From Novosphingobium sp. G106 (GTDB lineage Bacteria > Pseudomonadota > Alphaproteobacteria > Sphingomonadales > Sphingomonadaceae): DNA of 64,000 nucleotides. The stretch covers positions 124,001-188,000 of the forward strand of contig NZ_JAHOOZ010000003.1 of NCBI RefSeq assembly GCF_019075875.1, given 5' to 3'. Below the pieces are notes generated by a model. That model was not told the DNA's origin, did no database searches, and worked only from the letters and a program-made list of their open reading frames with translations. The translations under genes were made by a program, and so were the position numbers. Of the stretch, positions 1-8,662 are shown piece after piece. Every line of letters begins with the position of its first letter. Within the stretch, counting starts at the first letter, position 1.

Positions 1-1
1 A

Positions 2-121
2 TGGCATGCAGACCGGGGCGGATCGCTGCTGCGGATCGACCTGGCCCAGGCCGCGCCGCTCGGCACGCGTCGCGGCTGGCAGGCCAGCTATCCGATCGTG
101 CAGTGGAGCGTGACGCTGTGA
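2..121 (+). CDS. cobL: CobL C-terminal end (precorrin-6Y C5,15-methyltransferase), cut by window edge
   Basis: Only the last 39 codons are in the window. Frame 2 reads through to a TGA at 119-121 and ends in ...[11 protein letters not shown], which resembles the C-terminus of CobL-type methyltransferases/decarboxylases. The stop overlaps the GTG start of the next gene (GTGA at 118-121), the same coupling seen through the rest of the operon. The identity rests on this short tail plus the position upstream of cobE and cobM, so CbiT or another methyltransferase tail cannot be excluded. Confidence 0.6.
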   Translation, partial: WHADRGGSLLRIDLAQAAPLGTRRGWQASYPIVQWSVTL

Positions 122-483
122 TCGTCGCGGGTTTCGGCTTCCGCCGGGGCGCCGGCCTGGCGGCACTGCGGGCCGCGCTCGACGTCGCCCAGGCGGGCCA
201 GCCGACGGTCGAGGCGCTGGCGGCGCCAGGCGACAAGGCTCGATACCTGTCGCCGCTCGCAGAGGCCCTGAACCTGCCGCTGATCGCCGTCGCCGCGTCC
301 GCCCTCGAAGCGCAGGCAACGATCACGCGCTCGCAAGCCAGCCTCGCCTCACGTCGGACAGGCAGCGTCGCCGAAGCCGCCGCGCTCGCCGCCGCAGGCT
401 CCGGCGCGCGCCTGCTGGGTCCGCGCCAAATCTCGCCCGATCGCATGGCAACCTGCGCCATCGCCCAAGGAACACCGTCATGA
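118..483 (+). CDS. cobE: CobE/CbiG C-terminal-like cobalamin biosynthesis protein
   Basis: This is a 121-residue protein of the CobE / CbiG C-terminal family, required in aerobic cobalamin synthesis but with no settled enzymatic role. It opens with [12 protein letters not shown], the glycine-rich first strand and loop of the family. It continues with a segment about thresholds for the adenosyl ring region ([22 protein letters not shown]) and ends with an Ala-rich [11 protein letters not shown] helix. I chose the GTG at 118 because it overlaps the upstream stop (GTGA) and begins exactly where family similarity starts; an upstream in-frame ATG at position 1 would run through the cobL tail. The stop overlaps the cobM start (ATGA at 480-483). 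Confidence 0.82.
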   Translation: MIVAGFGFRRGAGLAALRAALDVAQAGQPTVEALAAPGDKARYLSPLAEALNLPLIAVAASALEAQATITRSQASLASRRTGSVAEAAALAAAGSGARLLGPRQISPDRMATCAIAQGTPS

Positions 484-1265
484 CCGTTCACTTCATCGGC
501 GCCGGCCCCGGCGCGCCCGACCTGCTGACCCTGCGCGGCCGCGACCTGATCGCGAGCAGCCCGGTCTGCCTCTATGCCGGATCGCTCGTGCCCGAAGCCG
601 TGCTCGGCCACTGCCCGCCCGGCGCCCGGATCGTGAACACGGCGCCGATGGCGCTCGACGACATCATCGCCGCAATCCAGGAGGCACACGAAGCCGGGCA
701 CGACGTCGCTCGGCTGCATTCGGGTGACCTCTCCGTTTGGTCGGCCATGGGCGAACAACTGCGCCGGCTGCGCGGGCTGGGCATCCCCTTCACCGTCACC
801 CCGGGCGTCCCCGCCTTCGCTGCCGCCGCCGCCGCATTGGAAGCCGAACTCACCCTGCCGACGATCGCGCAGTCGGTCGTCCTGACCCGCACCCCCGGAC
901 GCGCCAGCACGATGCCGCCGGCCGAGAGCCTGACGAACTTCGCCGAAACCGGGGCGACACTGGCCATCCACCTGTCGATCCACAACCTCGCCGGGGTCGT
1001 CGGCGACCTGCTGCCCGGCTACGGCCGCGACTGCCCGGTAGCGGTGGTCTACCGCGCGAGCTGGCCCGACCAGCGCATCGTCCGCACCACGCTCGCGACG
1101 GTCGAGGAGGCCGTCGCCGGCTCGATCGAACGGACCGCGCTCATCCTCGTCGGCCGCGTGCTCGGCAGCGACAGCTTCGCCGAGAGCAGCCTCTACGCCG
1201 CGGACTATGACCGCCGCTTTCGTCCGCAGACCGCGGACTCGCGCTTCGCCGGTCGGGACGAATGA
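480..1265 (+). CDS. cobM: Precorrin-4 C11-methyltransferase
   Basis: The 261-residue protein uses S-adenosylmethionine to methylate C11 of precorrin-4 in the cytoplasmic aerobic cobalamin pathway. It has the tetrapyrrole methylase fold: an N-terminal [16 protein letters not shown] loop, the conserved [11 protein letters not shown] motif near residue 80, the [14 protein letters not shown] region near residue 107, and a C-terminal [10 protein letters not shown] strand. Length matches the family (about 250-270 residues). It overlaps its neighbours by ATGA on both sides, which implies one mRNA and coupled translation. CbiF is the anaerobic counterpart; cobE and cobF in the same operon favour CobM. 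Confidence 0.93.
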   Translation: MTVHFIGAGPGAPDLLTLRGRDLIASSPVCLYAGSLVPEAVLGHCPPGARIVNTAPMALDDIIAAIQEAHEAGHDVARLHSGDLSVWSAMGEQLRRLRGLGIPFTVTPGVPAFAAAAAALEAELTLPTIAQSVVLTRTPGRASTMPPAESLTNFAETGATLAIHLSIHNLAGVVGDLLPGYGRDCPVAVVYRASWPDQRIVRTTLATVEEAVAGSIERTALILVGRVLGSDSFAESSLYAADYDRRFRPQTADSRFAGRDE

Positions 1266-2590
1266 ACAGACCGCATATGGCTACTCCGGGCCTGCTGATC
1301 TCGGCGCCGGCGTCGGGCACGGGCAAGACCACCGTGTCGCTGGGCCTCCTGCGCGCCCTGGCAGAAGCCGGCGTCGCCGTGCAGCCGTTCAAGAGCGGAC
1401 CGGACTACATCGACCCCGCGTTCCACCACGCCGCCTGCGGCCGCGCCTCGTTCAATCTCGATAGCTGGGCGATGCCGGAGGCGCTGCTCGATACGATCGT
1501 CGCGCAAGGCGAGAACGCCGACATGCTGCTCGCCGAGGGCGCGATGGGCCTGTTCGACGGTGCCGCGCAGCGCGGGGCAAGCGGCCAGGGCGCCAGCGCC
1601 GACCTTGCCCGCCTGATGGGCTGGCCGGTCGTGCTGGTGATCGATGCCTCGGGCCAGGCGCAATCGGCGGCGGCCGTCGCGCACGGCTTCCGGGCTTTCG
1701 ATGCGGAGCTGCCTTTCGCCGGTGTCATCCTCAACCGGGTCGCCAGTCCCCGGCACGAACGCCTTGTGCGCAGCGGCATGGAAGTCGCTGGCATCCGCGT
1801 GTTCGGCGCCCTGCCCCGGCGTCCCGACCTCGCGCTGTCCGAACGCCACTTGGGGCTCGTGCAGGCGATCGAGCATGCGGGGCTCGACGCTTTGCTGTCA
1901 GACTACGCCGCACTCGTGCGCGAGCACGTCGACCTCCCTGCGCTTCGGCAGGCCGCAAGGGGTATCCGACGCCCAACCGCTTCCTTGGCGGCCATGAAAC
2001 CGCCTGCGCAGCGGATCGCCCTGGCACAAGACGCAGCCTTCTCCTTCAGCTACCCGCATCTGCTGGCGGCATGGCGTCAGGGCGGCGCGGAAGTGCGGCC
2101 CTTCTCCCCGCTGGCCGACGAAGCGCCCGCGCCCGATGCCGACCTGGTCTGGCTGCCGGGCGGCTATCCCGAGCTTCACGCCGGGCGCCTCGCGGCGGCC
2201 GAGCGCTTCCATGCAGGCCTTGCCGCCCACGCGGCGCAGCGGCCGGTCTACGGCGAATGCGGCGGCTACATGGTGCTCGGCCAGGGCCTGATCGATCGCG
2301 GCGGCACGCGGCACCGCATGGCGGGGCTGCTCGGGCTCGTCACCAGCCATGCCGATCGGCGGCTGCATCTCGGCTACCGGCAGGCGCGCCTGCTGGCGCC
2401 CGCCGCTGGCTTCGCGCGGGATAGGCAGTTGCGCGGTCACGAGTTTCACTATTCGACGATCGTCGCGCAGCCCGATGCGCCGCTGGCGGAGGTCACCGAT
2501 GCCGAAGGCGCGATCCTGGCCAAGACCGGTTCGCATCGCGGCCATGTCGCCGGCACATTCTTCCACCTGATCGCACCGGACCCGTCATGA
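1262..2590 (+). CDS. cobB: Hydrogenobyrinic acid a,c-diamide synthase (glutamine-hydrolysing)
   Basis: The 442-residue CobB/CbiA family enzyme amidates the a and c side chains of (hydrogeno)byrinic acid using ATP and glutamine. The N-terminal dethiobiotin-synthetase-like domain starts [14 protein letters not shown], with the P-loop at about residues 15-24, followed by [10 protein letters not shown]. The C-terminal class I glutamine amidotransferase domain carries the nucleophile C333 in [11 protein letters not shown] and the FHYS motif with H396. Length is normal. It lies between cobM and cobF with ATGA overlaps on both sides. In an aerobic operon the substrate should be hydrogenobyrinic acid. 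Confidence 0.93.
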   Translation: MNRPHMATPGLLISAPASGTGKTTVSLGLLRALAEAGVAVQPFKSGPDYIDPAFHHAACGRASFNLDSWAMPEALLDTIVAQGENADMLLAEGAMGLFDGAAQRGASGQGASADLARLMGWPVVLVIDASGQAQSAAAVAHGFRAFDAELPFAGVILNRVASPRHERLVRSGMEVAGIRVFGALPRRPDLALSERHLGLVQAIEHAGLDALLSDYAALVREHVDLPALRQAARGIRRPTASLAAMKPPAQRIALAQDAAFSFSYPHLLAAWRQGGAEVRPFSPLADEAPAPDADLVWLPGGYPELHAGRLAAAERFHAGLAAHAAQRPVYGECGGYMVLGQGLIDRGGTRHRMAGLLGLVTSHADRRLHLGYRQARLLAPAAGFARDRQLRGHEFHYSTIVAQPDAPLAEVTDAEGAILAKTGSHRGHVAGTFFHLIAPDPS

Positions 2591-3342
2591 TCGACCTTCA
2601 CCTGATTGGCATCGGCACGGGCAATCCAGATCATCTGACGCTGGCCGCGATCAAGGCGATGAATGCCGCCGACCTGATTCTCCTGCCGCGCAAGGGCGAT
2701 CGGAAATCCGACCTGATCGATCTGCGCCGCCTGATCTGCGGCATCGCGCTCACCAGCGCGACCCGCGTGGTCGAATTCGACCTGCCCGAGCGCTCGGCAG
2801 ACCTCCCCTATATCGACGCGGTCCACGGCTGGCACGACGCGATCGCCGAGGCTTGGGCCGCCCAGATCGCCGCGCACCTGCCCGGCGGCGGCAAGCTGGC
2901 CCTGCTCGTCTGGGGCGACCCCTCGCTCTACGACAGCACCCTGCGGATCACCGAGCGCCTGCGGGTCAACGGCATGGCATTGCGAACCCACGTTGTTCCC
3001 GGCATCACCAGCATCCAGGCCCTGACTGCCGCCCACGGGATTCCGCTCAATACACTCGCCTCGCCGGTACTCATCACGACCGGCAGGCGCCTGTGCGAAG
3101 ACGGATGGCCCGACGCGGCGGACACCCTGGTCGTCATGCTCGATGGCAACTGCGCCTTCCGGGCGATCGAGCCCGAACAGATCACGATCTGGTGGGGCGC
3201 CTATCTGGCGATGCCGCAGGAAGCGCTGATCCAGGGCGCCCTGACCGAAGTTGCCGATACAATTGTGGAAATCCGCGCGGCGCTCCGCCAACGACACCGC
3301 TGGATCATGGACGTCTATTTGATGCGGAAGTCGGGCAGATAG
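2587..3342 (+). CDS. cobF: Precorrin-6A synthase (deacetylating)
   Basis: CobF methylates C1 of precorrin-5 and releases acetate from C20, giving precorrin-6A. This step is specific to the oxygen-dependent pathway, so the gene marks the operon as aerobic. The 251-residue protein starts LHLIGIGTGNPDHLTLAAIKAMNAAD, the SAM-binding loop of the tetrapyrrole methylase family. It also has the LVWGDPSLYDSTLRI motif near residue 105 and VVPGITSIQALTA near residue 137. It is the last gene of the visible operon; its start overlaps the cobB stop. No clear hairpin terminator follows. Relaxase and IS remnants begin about 150 bp downstream, so a rearrangement may have cut off further cob genes. Confidence 0.93.
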   Translation: MIDLHLIGIGTGNPDHLTLAAIKAMNAADLILLPRKGDRKSDLIDLRRLICGIALTSATRVVEFDLPERSADLPYIDAVHGWHDAIAEAWAAQIAAHLPGGGKLALLVWGDPSLYDSTLRITERLRVNGMALRTHVVPGITSIQALTAAHGIPLNTLASPVLITTGRRLCEDGWPDAADTLVVMLDGNCAFRAIEPEQITIWWGAYLAMPQEALIQGALTEVADTIVEIRAALRQRHRWIMDVYLMRKSGR

Positions 3343-3491
3343 GCAAAGGCATCTCTTCGCGAACCCCGAGCAGGCGATCCTCATCTCACGATGCCGTTAC
3401 ATATTCGTGCGCCAGGAACGGGGCTGGACTACAGCCTGGTAAGGCAGGCGAATACGCCTGGACCTGGATACATTACGGCGGGCGTCCTTGG
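3343..3491. other. Junction between cob operon and mobile debris
   Basis: These 149 bases between the cobF stop and the relaxase fragment hold no gene or terminator that I can support. The abrupt change from an intact biosynthetic operon to broken mobile genes marks this as a rearrangement boundary. Confidence 0.4.
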
Positions 3492-3986
3492 CGTAGGCAA
3501 GATCAGTGCGTTTGAGCATGGGGTCGCCGGCGGGCAGGGTCTGGTGATCGCCATTAGCGAGACGGACGATCACGGCATCGCGTTCGACCGTCTCCACGCG
3601 CGCAATTGTCGCGTTCCACATCTCGCGATTTCGGACGTTTGCGGTCCAGCGGATGGTCTCGCCGCCGTAGGCACCGATAGTCTTGTCGTTGCTAAGCTGC
3701 AAGCCATCGCACCGGTTTGTTGGATCGATCTTGGACAGATCAATACGGCGCCAGCGGCCAAGATCATCGCGAAGACCGATCCTGCCGTTCGCGTAAATGC
3801 GCTCGATCCGGTAATCGCCACGATCGAGGCCCAGGCCATTCCGGGAATCGCCGACCTCAAGAAAGCGCGCGTCCTTCCAGAAATGCGCATATCGCAGCTC
3901 CTCGTGAGCCACGTTGACGCGCTCCCGCACGGTGAGGACGCGGCCCTCGCCGGTGAGAGTTCCTTCCGATTTCAGCCCATCCTGGT
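3492..3986 (-). pseudogene. Internal fragment of a MobF relaxase/helicase (traA remnant)
   Basis: About 495 bp on the minus strand encode the same protein stretch as the helicase half of the relaxase at 20515-23746, from DGL(K/R)SEGTLTGEGRVLTVRE through YAHFWKDAR, NGLGLDRGDYRIERIYANGRIGLRDD and SNDK to DPMLKR.DLAYA. The matching block there is about 21031-21523. Protein identity by eye is very high but not complete (for example K for R, W for R), so this is a diverged second copy and not an assembly duplicate. It has no start, no ATPase motifs and no C-terminus, and abuts ISNCY sequence at its high-coordinate end. Confidence 0.85.
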
Positions 3987-3993
3987 GTAAGGA

Positions 3994-4082
3994 CCTCAAG
4001 GCGCTCAGTACATCCGTATCAGCCGCGCTACCGGCGGGATTGTCGCGGCGAGCTGATCCAGCTCGATGGCTCGAAGCACTGG
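3994..4082 (+). pseudogene. ISNCY-family transposase, 5' part of the split catalytic region
   Basis: In one plus-strand frame this reads ...VHPYQPRYRRDCRGELIQLDGSKHW and then hits stop codons. The stretch RxDCRGELIQ(I/L)DGSKHW is the start of the integrase-like catalytic core of ISNCY transposases. The continuation (WFEDRRPQCTLLVYIDDATSELMHL) is found at 6821, on the far side of two IS110-family elements. The two pieces join at a shared TGG. The 5' end of the transposase is missing, replaced by the relaxase fragment. Confidence 0.7.
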
Positions 4083-4172
4083 TGATGAGGTGGACGCCCC
4101 CTGCTTCAGAGCTTAATTCTGCAGAGCAGCGCCAGGCAATGCAGAGGGCCAGCATCAGAGGGAAAATCAGTC

Positions 4173-5204
4173 ATGCAGATTACTACGATCGGTCTCGACC
4201 TCGCCAAGAACGTCTTCCAGGTTCACGCCATTGATACCGATGGTGTACCAGTTGTTCGAAAGGCTCTCCGGCGGTCGCAAGTTCTGCCATTCTTCAAGGA
4301 ATTGCCACCATGCCTCGTAGGTATGGAAGCTTGCGGATCGGCCCACTTCTGGGCGCGTGAGCTGACAGCGCTCGGCCACGCCGTGAGGATGATGCCGCCA
4401 GCCTACGTCAAACCCTATGTCAAACGCGGCAAGACCGACGCCGCCGACGCCGAAGCGATCTGCGAGGCTGTGACACGTCCCACTATGCGTTTTGTGCCGA
4501 TCAAGAACAGCGAACAGCAGGCGGTGTTCATGCTGCATCGCGTTCGATCGACGCTGGTTCGGCAACGCACGATGGTCATGAATGCTCTGCGAGGTCATCT
4601 GTCCGAATTCGGAATCGTTGCAGCCCAAGGCTCCGCAAATCTTGCCAAAATCGTCGAGGGGAGCCTCGCCCCGCCCGACCAGTCGGTCATCCCCGACCTA
4701 GTCCGCGCTGCCCTCCTGCCCTTGGTGAAGCAGATCGCTGAACTCGCCACACAGATCCGATCCGTCGAAATGGAGCTGCTCGCCTGGCACCGCCAAAGCA
4801 AAGTCAGTCGCCGCCTCGAGACCATTCCAGGGGTGGGATTTATTACTGCGACAGCTTTGACCGCGGCGGTTGGAGATCCCTCGCATTTTAAGAATGGCCG
4901 TCAATTTGCCGCATGGTTGGGCCTGACACCCCGCGCGAACTCGAGCGGCGGTAAGGAGCGCGTTGGAAGGATATCCCGAATGGGCGATTCCTATCTGCGT
5001 ACCCTATTGGTGCTGGGCTCGACATCGGTCCTTCGCTTTGCTCGCAACAGGGCCGGCGGAAACGCTGATTGGATCAACGGGCTGCTTGCGCGGCGCCCAG
5101 CCCACCAGGTTTCGGTGGCGATGGCCAACAAGACGGCGCGCGTCGTCTGGGCAGTGTTAGCACGCGAGCAGGTATACATAGCGCCGGCGCCGATAGCGGC
5201 GTGA
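4173..5204 (+). CDS. IS110-family (IS1111-like) DEDD transposase, intact
   Basis: The 343-residue recombinase moves its element by a circular intermediate. The N-terminal RuvC-like DEDD domain has D9 in GLDLAKN, E52 in GMEACGS, and D89/D92 in KTDAADAEAI. The C-terminal Transposase_20 domain has the helix-hairpin-helix-like TIPGVGFITATALTAAVGD followed by FAAWLGLTPRANSSGGKERVGRISRMGD with the conserved serine region. Length and motifs are complete, so this is the most likely functional IS110 copy in the window. The start ATG at 4173 follows AGGGAAAA. The N-terminus closely resembles that of the broken element at 13164-14209. With its neighbour at 5695 it interrupts an ISNCY transposase gene. 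Confidence 0.92.
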   Translation: MQITTIGLDLAKNVFQVHAIDTDGVPVVRKALRRSQVLPFFKELPPCLVGMEACGSAHFWARELTALGHAVRMMPPAYVKPYVKRGKTDAADAEAICEAVTRPTMRFVPIKNSEQQAVFMLHRVRSTLVRQRTMVMNALRGHLSEFGIVAAQGSANLAKIVEGSLAPPDQSVIPDLVRAALLPLVKQIAELATQIRSVEMELLAWHRQSKVSRRLETIPGVGFITATALTAAVGDPSHFKNGRQFAAWLGLTPRANSSGGKERVGRISRMGDSYLRTLLVLGSTSVLRFARNRAGGNADWINGLLARRPAHQVSVAMANKTARVVWAVLAREQVYIAPAPIAA

Positions 5205-5694
5205 CGATAGTCTCGGCGCTTCCTTGGAAGGGCTGAGGATGGTGGGAGAGGCAATGTGATGTGAAGCGGTCGACCCGGAACTTGAAAACCCCGCTCGAAC
5301 CTAGGGCATAGCAGCCCGCACTGGTGATTGGGATCAGGTTCGCGGACTGCATCAAGGCCAGCGACGCCTAGCGATCGCAAAAGTAGGCCGGACATATGGA
5401 AGCACTCGACTCGCGGATCATTGCAAAAGCTCTTGCCATCGGGGGGGCGTTCTCTAATCGCGCCTCCGCCGTCAATCTGTATCTCGCATCCTGCCTGCCC
5501 GGGGTCACGGTTCTCTCCGCGGTCGGCAATGCCGCCGCAACATCTGGTACGAAGCCGAGGTTCTGCAAGGTCCACAACGGGCTCTCTTGATGATCGAGAG
5601 GCCCAAGGCCCTCTTGCGCAGTCACCTACATCCTCGCCCCATTGGGCAAGCATCCCATTCGGCAAAGCGACCGAATGGAATCACACAGGCAGCG
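5205..5694 (+). ncRNA. Non-coding right end of the IS1111-like element; candidate guide (bridge/seek) RNA
   Basis: No convincing protein is encoded in these 490 bases directly after the transposase. IS1111-group elements are known to carry a structured guide RNA in the non-coding end downstream of the transposase. A block here (about 5341-5363, GCGGACTGCATCAAGGCCAG) is matched, with few changes, in the equivalent 3' flank of the related element on the minus strand (13031-13052 reverse-complemented, GCGGACTTCATCAGGGCCAG). Conservation of a non-coding block at the same relative place in two diverged copies supports a functional end. The exact RNA boundaries and the element terminus are not resolved. 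Confidence 0.45.
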
Positions 5695-6725
5695 TCAGGC
5701 GGTCGCAGGATCCTCAGGCCAACGGAACGGCTCGCCCGAGCGCCAGATGCTGTGGAGAATGACCGACAGCTTGCGTGCCAACGCCACCCGTGCCTTGCCA
5801 TTGCCTGACCGCCTGGCGATGGCCTCCGCCCATTCCTTGAGGGCGGAGGCGCGCTTGATCCGCGCCAGGATCACGACAGCGGCTTCATACAGCAGCGTTC
5901 GGGTGAGAATGTCGCCGCACTTCGATATTCGCCCGCTGCGATCGACCTCGCCTGACTGATATTGTCGGGGTGTCAGCCCGCAATGCGCGCCAACAGACCG
6001 AGATCGCCGGAACCGAGCCGGATCCTCGACAGTGCTTACGTAGGCGAGCACCGATAATACACCGATGCCAGGCACGCTCATTAGCAGCCTGCAGACTGGA
6101 CTCGCCTTGACCAATACGCGCACGGCCTTGTCGAACACAGTGATCTGCTCCCGCAACTGGCGCCAGGCGGCGAGCATGGGTTGAACGACCGGAGCTACAT
6201 CCGAACGATCGGCAAGCAAGGCTTCAACTCGCCGGTCGAATGGCAGACCGCGCATCGCGCCCGGCAACAGACCAAACGTCTTCAGCACTCCGCGAATATG
6301 GTTCGACAACCGCGTCGTCATGCCGACAAGTTGGGCGCGGGCGCCGAGCAAGGCCCGTCGCGGTGAGTGTCGAACGACTTCACGTGAACCGATCGATACC
6401 AGCCTGTGCGCATGATCTGCGCCAGTCCTTCGGCATCATTCTGGTCCGTTTTGTTGAGCTGCATTTTGAGGGCAGCGCGTGCATGGCGAGCATCGAGGCA
6501 CACGATATCGAATCCGCGGCCGCGCAGCTCGTGAACCAGCCACGGCGTCATGGGACCTGTCTCGATGCCGAGACGCGCTTCAATGCCGGCCCGACGGCGC
6601 ACCGCCGCATCAATCTGCTCAGGTGTCGAGCCGCACTGGTCCCGCCAGAGCCTTTGCCCCTGCGCATCGACGGCGCAGATCGCCGTCATCTTCTGCGACA
6701 CGTCCAAACCGACATACTGGATCAT
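5695..6725 (-). pseudogene. IS110-family transposase, broken by one frameshift
   Basis: On the minus strand the N-terminal half (from ATG at 6725) reads MIQYVGLDVSQKMTAICAVD, with the DEDD Asp in GLDVSQ, ETGPMT for the Glu, and NKTDQNDAEGLA for the last pair. It goes out of frame near 6350. The C-terminal half (RALLGARAQLVGMTTRLSNHIRGVL to the end at 5695) is in the next frame and carries SVPGIGVLSVLAYVSTVEDP and HCGLTPRQYQSGEVDRSGRISKCGD. One base missing in the CACCGCGACGGGCC stretch would explain the break. This belongs to a different IS110 subgroup from the element at 4173. Confidence 0.85.
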
Positions 6726-6761
6726 GATAGCCTCCGATGGTCACACCACCGGGCGAACACG

Positions 6762-6818
6762 CCCGGACCGCGACACTATCAGCGACTCATCGCGCGCCGC
6801 GATTACCGGATGTCCACA
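6762..6818 (+). repeat. 57-bp IS110 left-end sequence, inverted copy at 55867-55923
   Basis: This 57-base block starts CCCGGACCGCGACACTATC and ends CCGGATGTCCACA. It is repeated without mismatch on the opposite strand at 55867-55923. Here it lies between the IS110 transposase start (6725) and the point where the ISNCY gene resumes (6821), so it is the outermost left end of that IS110 element. The sequence just inside it differs between the two copies. Confidence 0.75.
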
Positions 6819-6820
6819 TA

Positions 6821-7012
6821 TGGTTTGAGGATCGCAGGCCGCAGTGCACGCTGCTCGTCTACATCGACGATGCGACCAGCGAGCTCATGCACCTGAAGAT
6901 GGTCGAGTGCGTGCAACTTCGCCCACATGGAGGCAACGCGCGAGTATATCGAGCGGCATGGCAAAGGCAGATTTCGGCAAAAAACACCAACTTTTCGCCA
7001 TTCGTTATTCCG
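6821..7012 (+). pseudogene. ISNCY-family transposase, 3' continuation of the split gene
   Basis: The plus strand reads WFEDRRPQCTLLVYIDDATSELMHLKMVEC, the segment of ISNCY transposases carrying the second catalytic Asp (YIDDATS). After one frameshift near 6915 it reads FAHMEATREYIERHGKG. It stops making sense after the FRQK region near 7000. It joins the fragment ending at 4082 across the two IS110 elements. Confidence 0.75.
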
Positions 7013-7204
7013 TGGTCACAACAGCATGATCGTGACCATGACGAAAAATCCGAAGCAGCCTTCGGGAATGAATCAAAGCCCGCGTTGCTTCGGATCTAGT
7101 GCAACAGAAAAGGAAATTCGCCGTGCGGCAGTAGTTGGCCAAGATCTAAGCGTAAGCAGCCATTTTCAGCATCCCGATGCAAGTCTGACGAAGGCGCACG
7201 CCGC
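7013..7204. other. Intergenic region 3' of the outer-membrane gene
   Basis: No gene is supported here. The stretch separates the end of the ISNCY fragment from the stop codon of the minus-strand outer-membrane gene. Its base composition is lower in GC than the neighbours. Confidence 0.3.
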
Positions 7205-7975
7205 TCAGAACAACTTGTACGTCAGCATTGCGCCAAGACCATAGTCAGCTGCGCCTTTGCTCAGGCCCCCTGTTCCATAGAGCGTCACGTTGAGCGCTTT
7301 GCTAACTGGAGTATTGAAGGCACCGAACACCTCATGGCTGTCGCGAGAAAATGCGCTTGTCGATTCGCGATAATCATAGGAGCCGATCAGCACCGAGCGG
7401 CCTATCGCCACACTTGCGCCGGCCGAAGCGGTCCAGGCATTGTGCAACACCAATCCGGTAGGTTTACCAAGCACGCGATATCCGACGCTGGCGAACGGCG
7501 TGATCGGGCCAAAGGTTTTTGATACCTCAGCCTTGACTGCGACGTCCGCCTTGCCGGTGCCGAGGCCTTTGCTCCTTGAGGCGGTCGGAATCTTGACTCG
7601 TCCCGAAAGGTCGAGCCCAAAACCAAGAACAGTTTCCGGGATCATATAGGCTGCGCCGAGCGAGACGTCGCCAATGCCACTGCGCACGGTGCGGGGGGCA
7701 TTTGGATCAACAATGATCGCCCCATCGCCGCCCACAATGGCAGACGAGCCGTCAATGCGCAGCCAAGGCGCGCTCGCAGTCAAGCGAAGGTCGCCCTTCT
7801 TCAGTCGAAGACTGAAAGGCACGACCAAAATGTCGGTGTTGGCGCCGGTTCCGTAGTCGCCGCTCGAATAATCCACACCTGTGGTCGCACTCAGGCTGGG
7901 AGCGCTTTCGGCAAATGCTGGGGTGTAGAAGGCGGCTGCAGTCATGGCCAAGCCAAGCAAAATCGATTTCTTCAT
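7205..7975 (-). CDS. Outer-membrane beta-barrel transporter-like protein
   Basis: The 256-residue protein has a clear signal peptide (MKKSILLGLAMTAAAFYTPAFA, cleavage before ESAP). The mature part alternates hydrophobic and polar residues and ends in the C-terminal Phe expected of barrel proteins (...LGAMLTYKLF). I chose the ATG at 7975 because it directly precedes the signal peptide and follows GGGGGAAAT; an in-frame ATG further upstream adds 21 residues of no likely function. Sequences such as VDYSSGDYGTG and DVSLGAAYMIPE resemble sphingomonad transporter/OMP proteins found beside S8-peptidase sigma-factor loci. It lies downstream of the heptad-repeat gene in the same direction, separated by a hairpin. 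The substrate is unknown. Confidence 0.75.
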   Translation of the reverse strand: MKKSILLGLAMTAAAFYTPAFAESAPSLSATTGVDYSSGDYGTGANTDILVVPFSLRLKKGDLRLTASAPWLRIDGSSAIVGGDGAIIVDPNAPRTVRSGIGDVSLGAAYMIPETVLGFGLDLSGRVKIPTASRSKGLGTGKADVAVKAEVSKTFGPITPFASVGYRVLGKPTGLVLHNAWTASAGASVAIGRSVLIGSYDYRESTSAFSRDSHEVFGAFNTPVSKALNVTLYGTGGLSKGAADYGLGAMLTYKLF

Positions 7976-7994
7976 ATTTCCCCCACGTAACAGT

Positions 7995-8020
7995 GTGGGC
8001 CTCGCTTTCGCGAGACCCAC
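7995..8020 (-). promoter_or_regulatory. Stem-loop between the heptad-repeat gene and the barrel gene
   Basis: An 11-bp stem (GTGGGCCTCGC against GCGAGACCCAC, one weak pair) closes a 4-base loop. It sits between two minus-strand genes. There is no T-run on the minus strand after it, so it is more likely an mRNA-stability or partial-attenuation element than a full terminator. Confidence 0.5.
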
Positions 8021-8047
8021 AAAGCTGGAATACATCATCTCTCTGTT

Positions 8048-8662
8048 TTAATTGCCGCGACCCGGACGTGCGGCCGCAACCACGTCGCGGATGGCCTGTG
8101 CATTGGTCCGAACGTCGGCTGCACCGGTGCGAGCATCGCTGGCTGACGCGCGAACTTCAGCAGCTGCTGTGCGTGCATCTGTCGCAGTTGTGCGGGCATC
8201 TGCAGCATTGGAACTGGCATCCGAGACAGATGCGCGAACGTCCGCCGCTGTCGAGCGCGCATCAGCGCCGTTTTGGCGAACGTCAGCGGCGGCCGAACGG
8301 GTTGCCACCAGGTCGGCTACCGCGCCTGTGCCATCCTTGATCGAGCGGTTGTCACCGCGCGCCTTGGCAACAAGCGCGGCATCCGCAACCGCCGACTTCT
8401 CTGAAGCGAGATCACTGTTCGCGGCGGCGTCGGTGCTCGTCGCAACATGCGTCGTTTCGCTATCAGAGTCTTGGGTGTGTTGAGCCTTGGCCTCGGCCGA
8501 CACTTCGGTTCCGAGGCCCTTATGACCCGACGCCCTGGCCATTACCGATACATCGGCGCCGATGCCGTGCGTCGAGGGCTGATCGGCTGCCTTCGCGATC
8601 GCGAGCGGTGCCATGACGCCTGCGAAAAGCAGGGCGGGTGACAGATATCTGATCGAGTTCAT
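8048..8662 (-). CDS. Secreted Ala-rich protein with about ten 7-residue repeats
   Basis: The 204-residue protein has a signal peptide (about residues 1-25, cleavage after AIAKA). A polar middle follows (residues 26-120), then about ten consecutive heptads over residues 123-193 with consensus A-A-D-[VA]-R-x-x (AADVRQN, GADARST, AADVRAS, ... AADVRTN). The period of 7 with small residues and one acidic/basic pair per turn fits a tight alanine coiled coil, as in Lpp-type envelope rods, or a LEA-like stress protein. The repeat is visible as a 21-bp period in the DNA. ATG at 8662 follows CTAGGAGAG. No enzyme motif is present. Neighbours (barrel protein, S8 peptidase, ECF sigma) suggest an envelope or stress role. 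The family is not recognised. Confidence 0.75.
   Translation of the reverse strand: MNSIRYLSPALLFAGVMAPLAIAKAADQPSTHGIGADVSVMARASGHKGLGTEVSAEAKAQHTQDSDSETTHVATSTDAAANSDLASEKSAVADAALVAKARGDNRSIKDGTGAVADLVATRSAAADVRQNGADARSTAADVRASVSDASSNAADARTTATDARTAAAEVRASASDARTGAADVRTNAQAIRDVVAAARPGRGN

Noticed and set aside
1205..1876. Minus-strand frames within the cob operon
   Set aside because: They are antisense to cobM/cobB, which have full family motifs and coupled starts.
1..3342. Cobalamin riboswitch for the cob operon
   Set aside because: The operon start lies outside the window, and no B12-box-like element is seen between the genes.
4173..6818. The two IS110 elements as one composite transposon
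   Set aside because: They belong to different subgroups, point in opposite directions and have no cargo between them; independent insertion is simpler.
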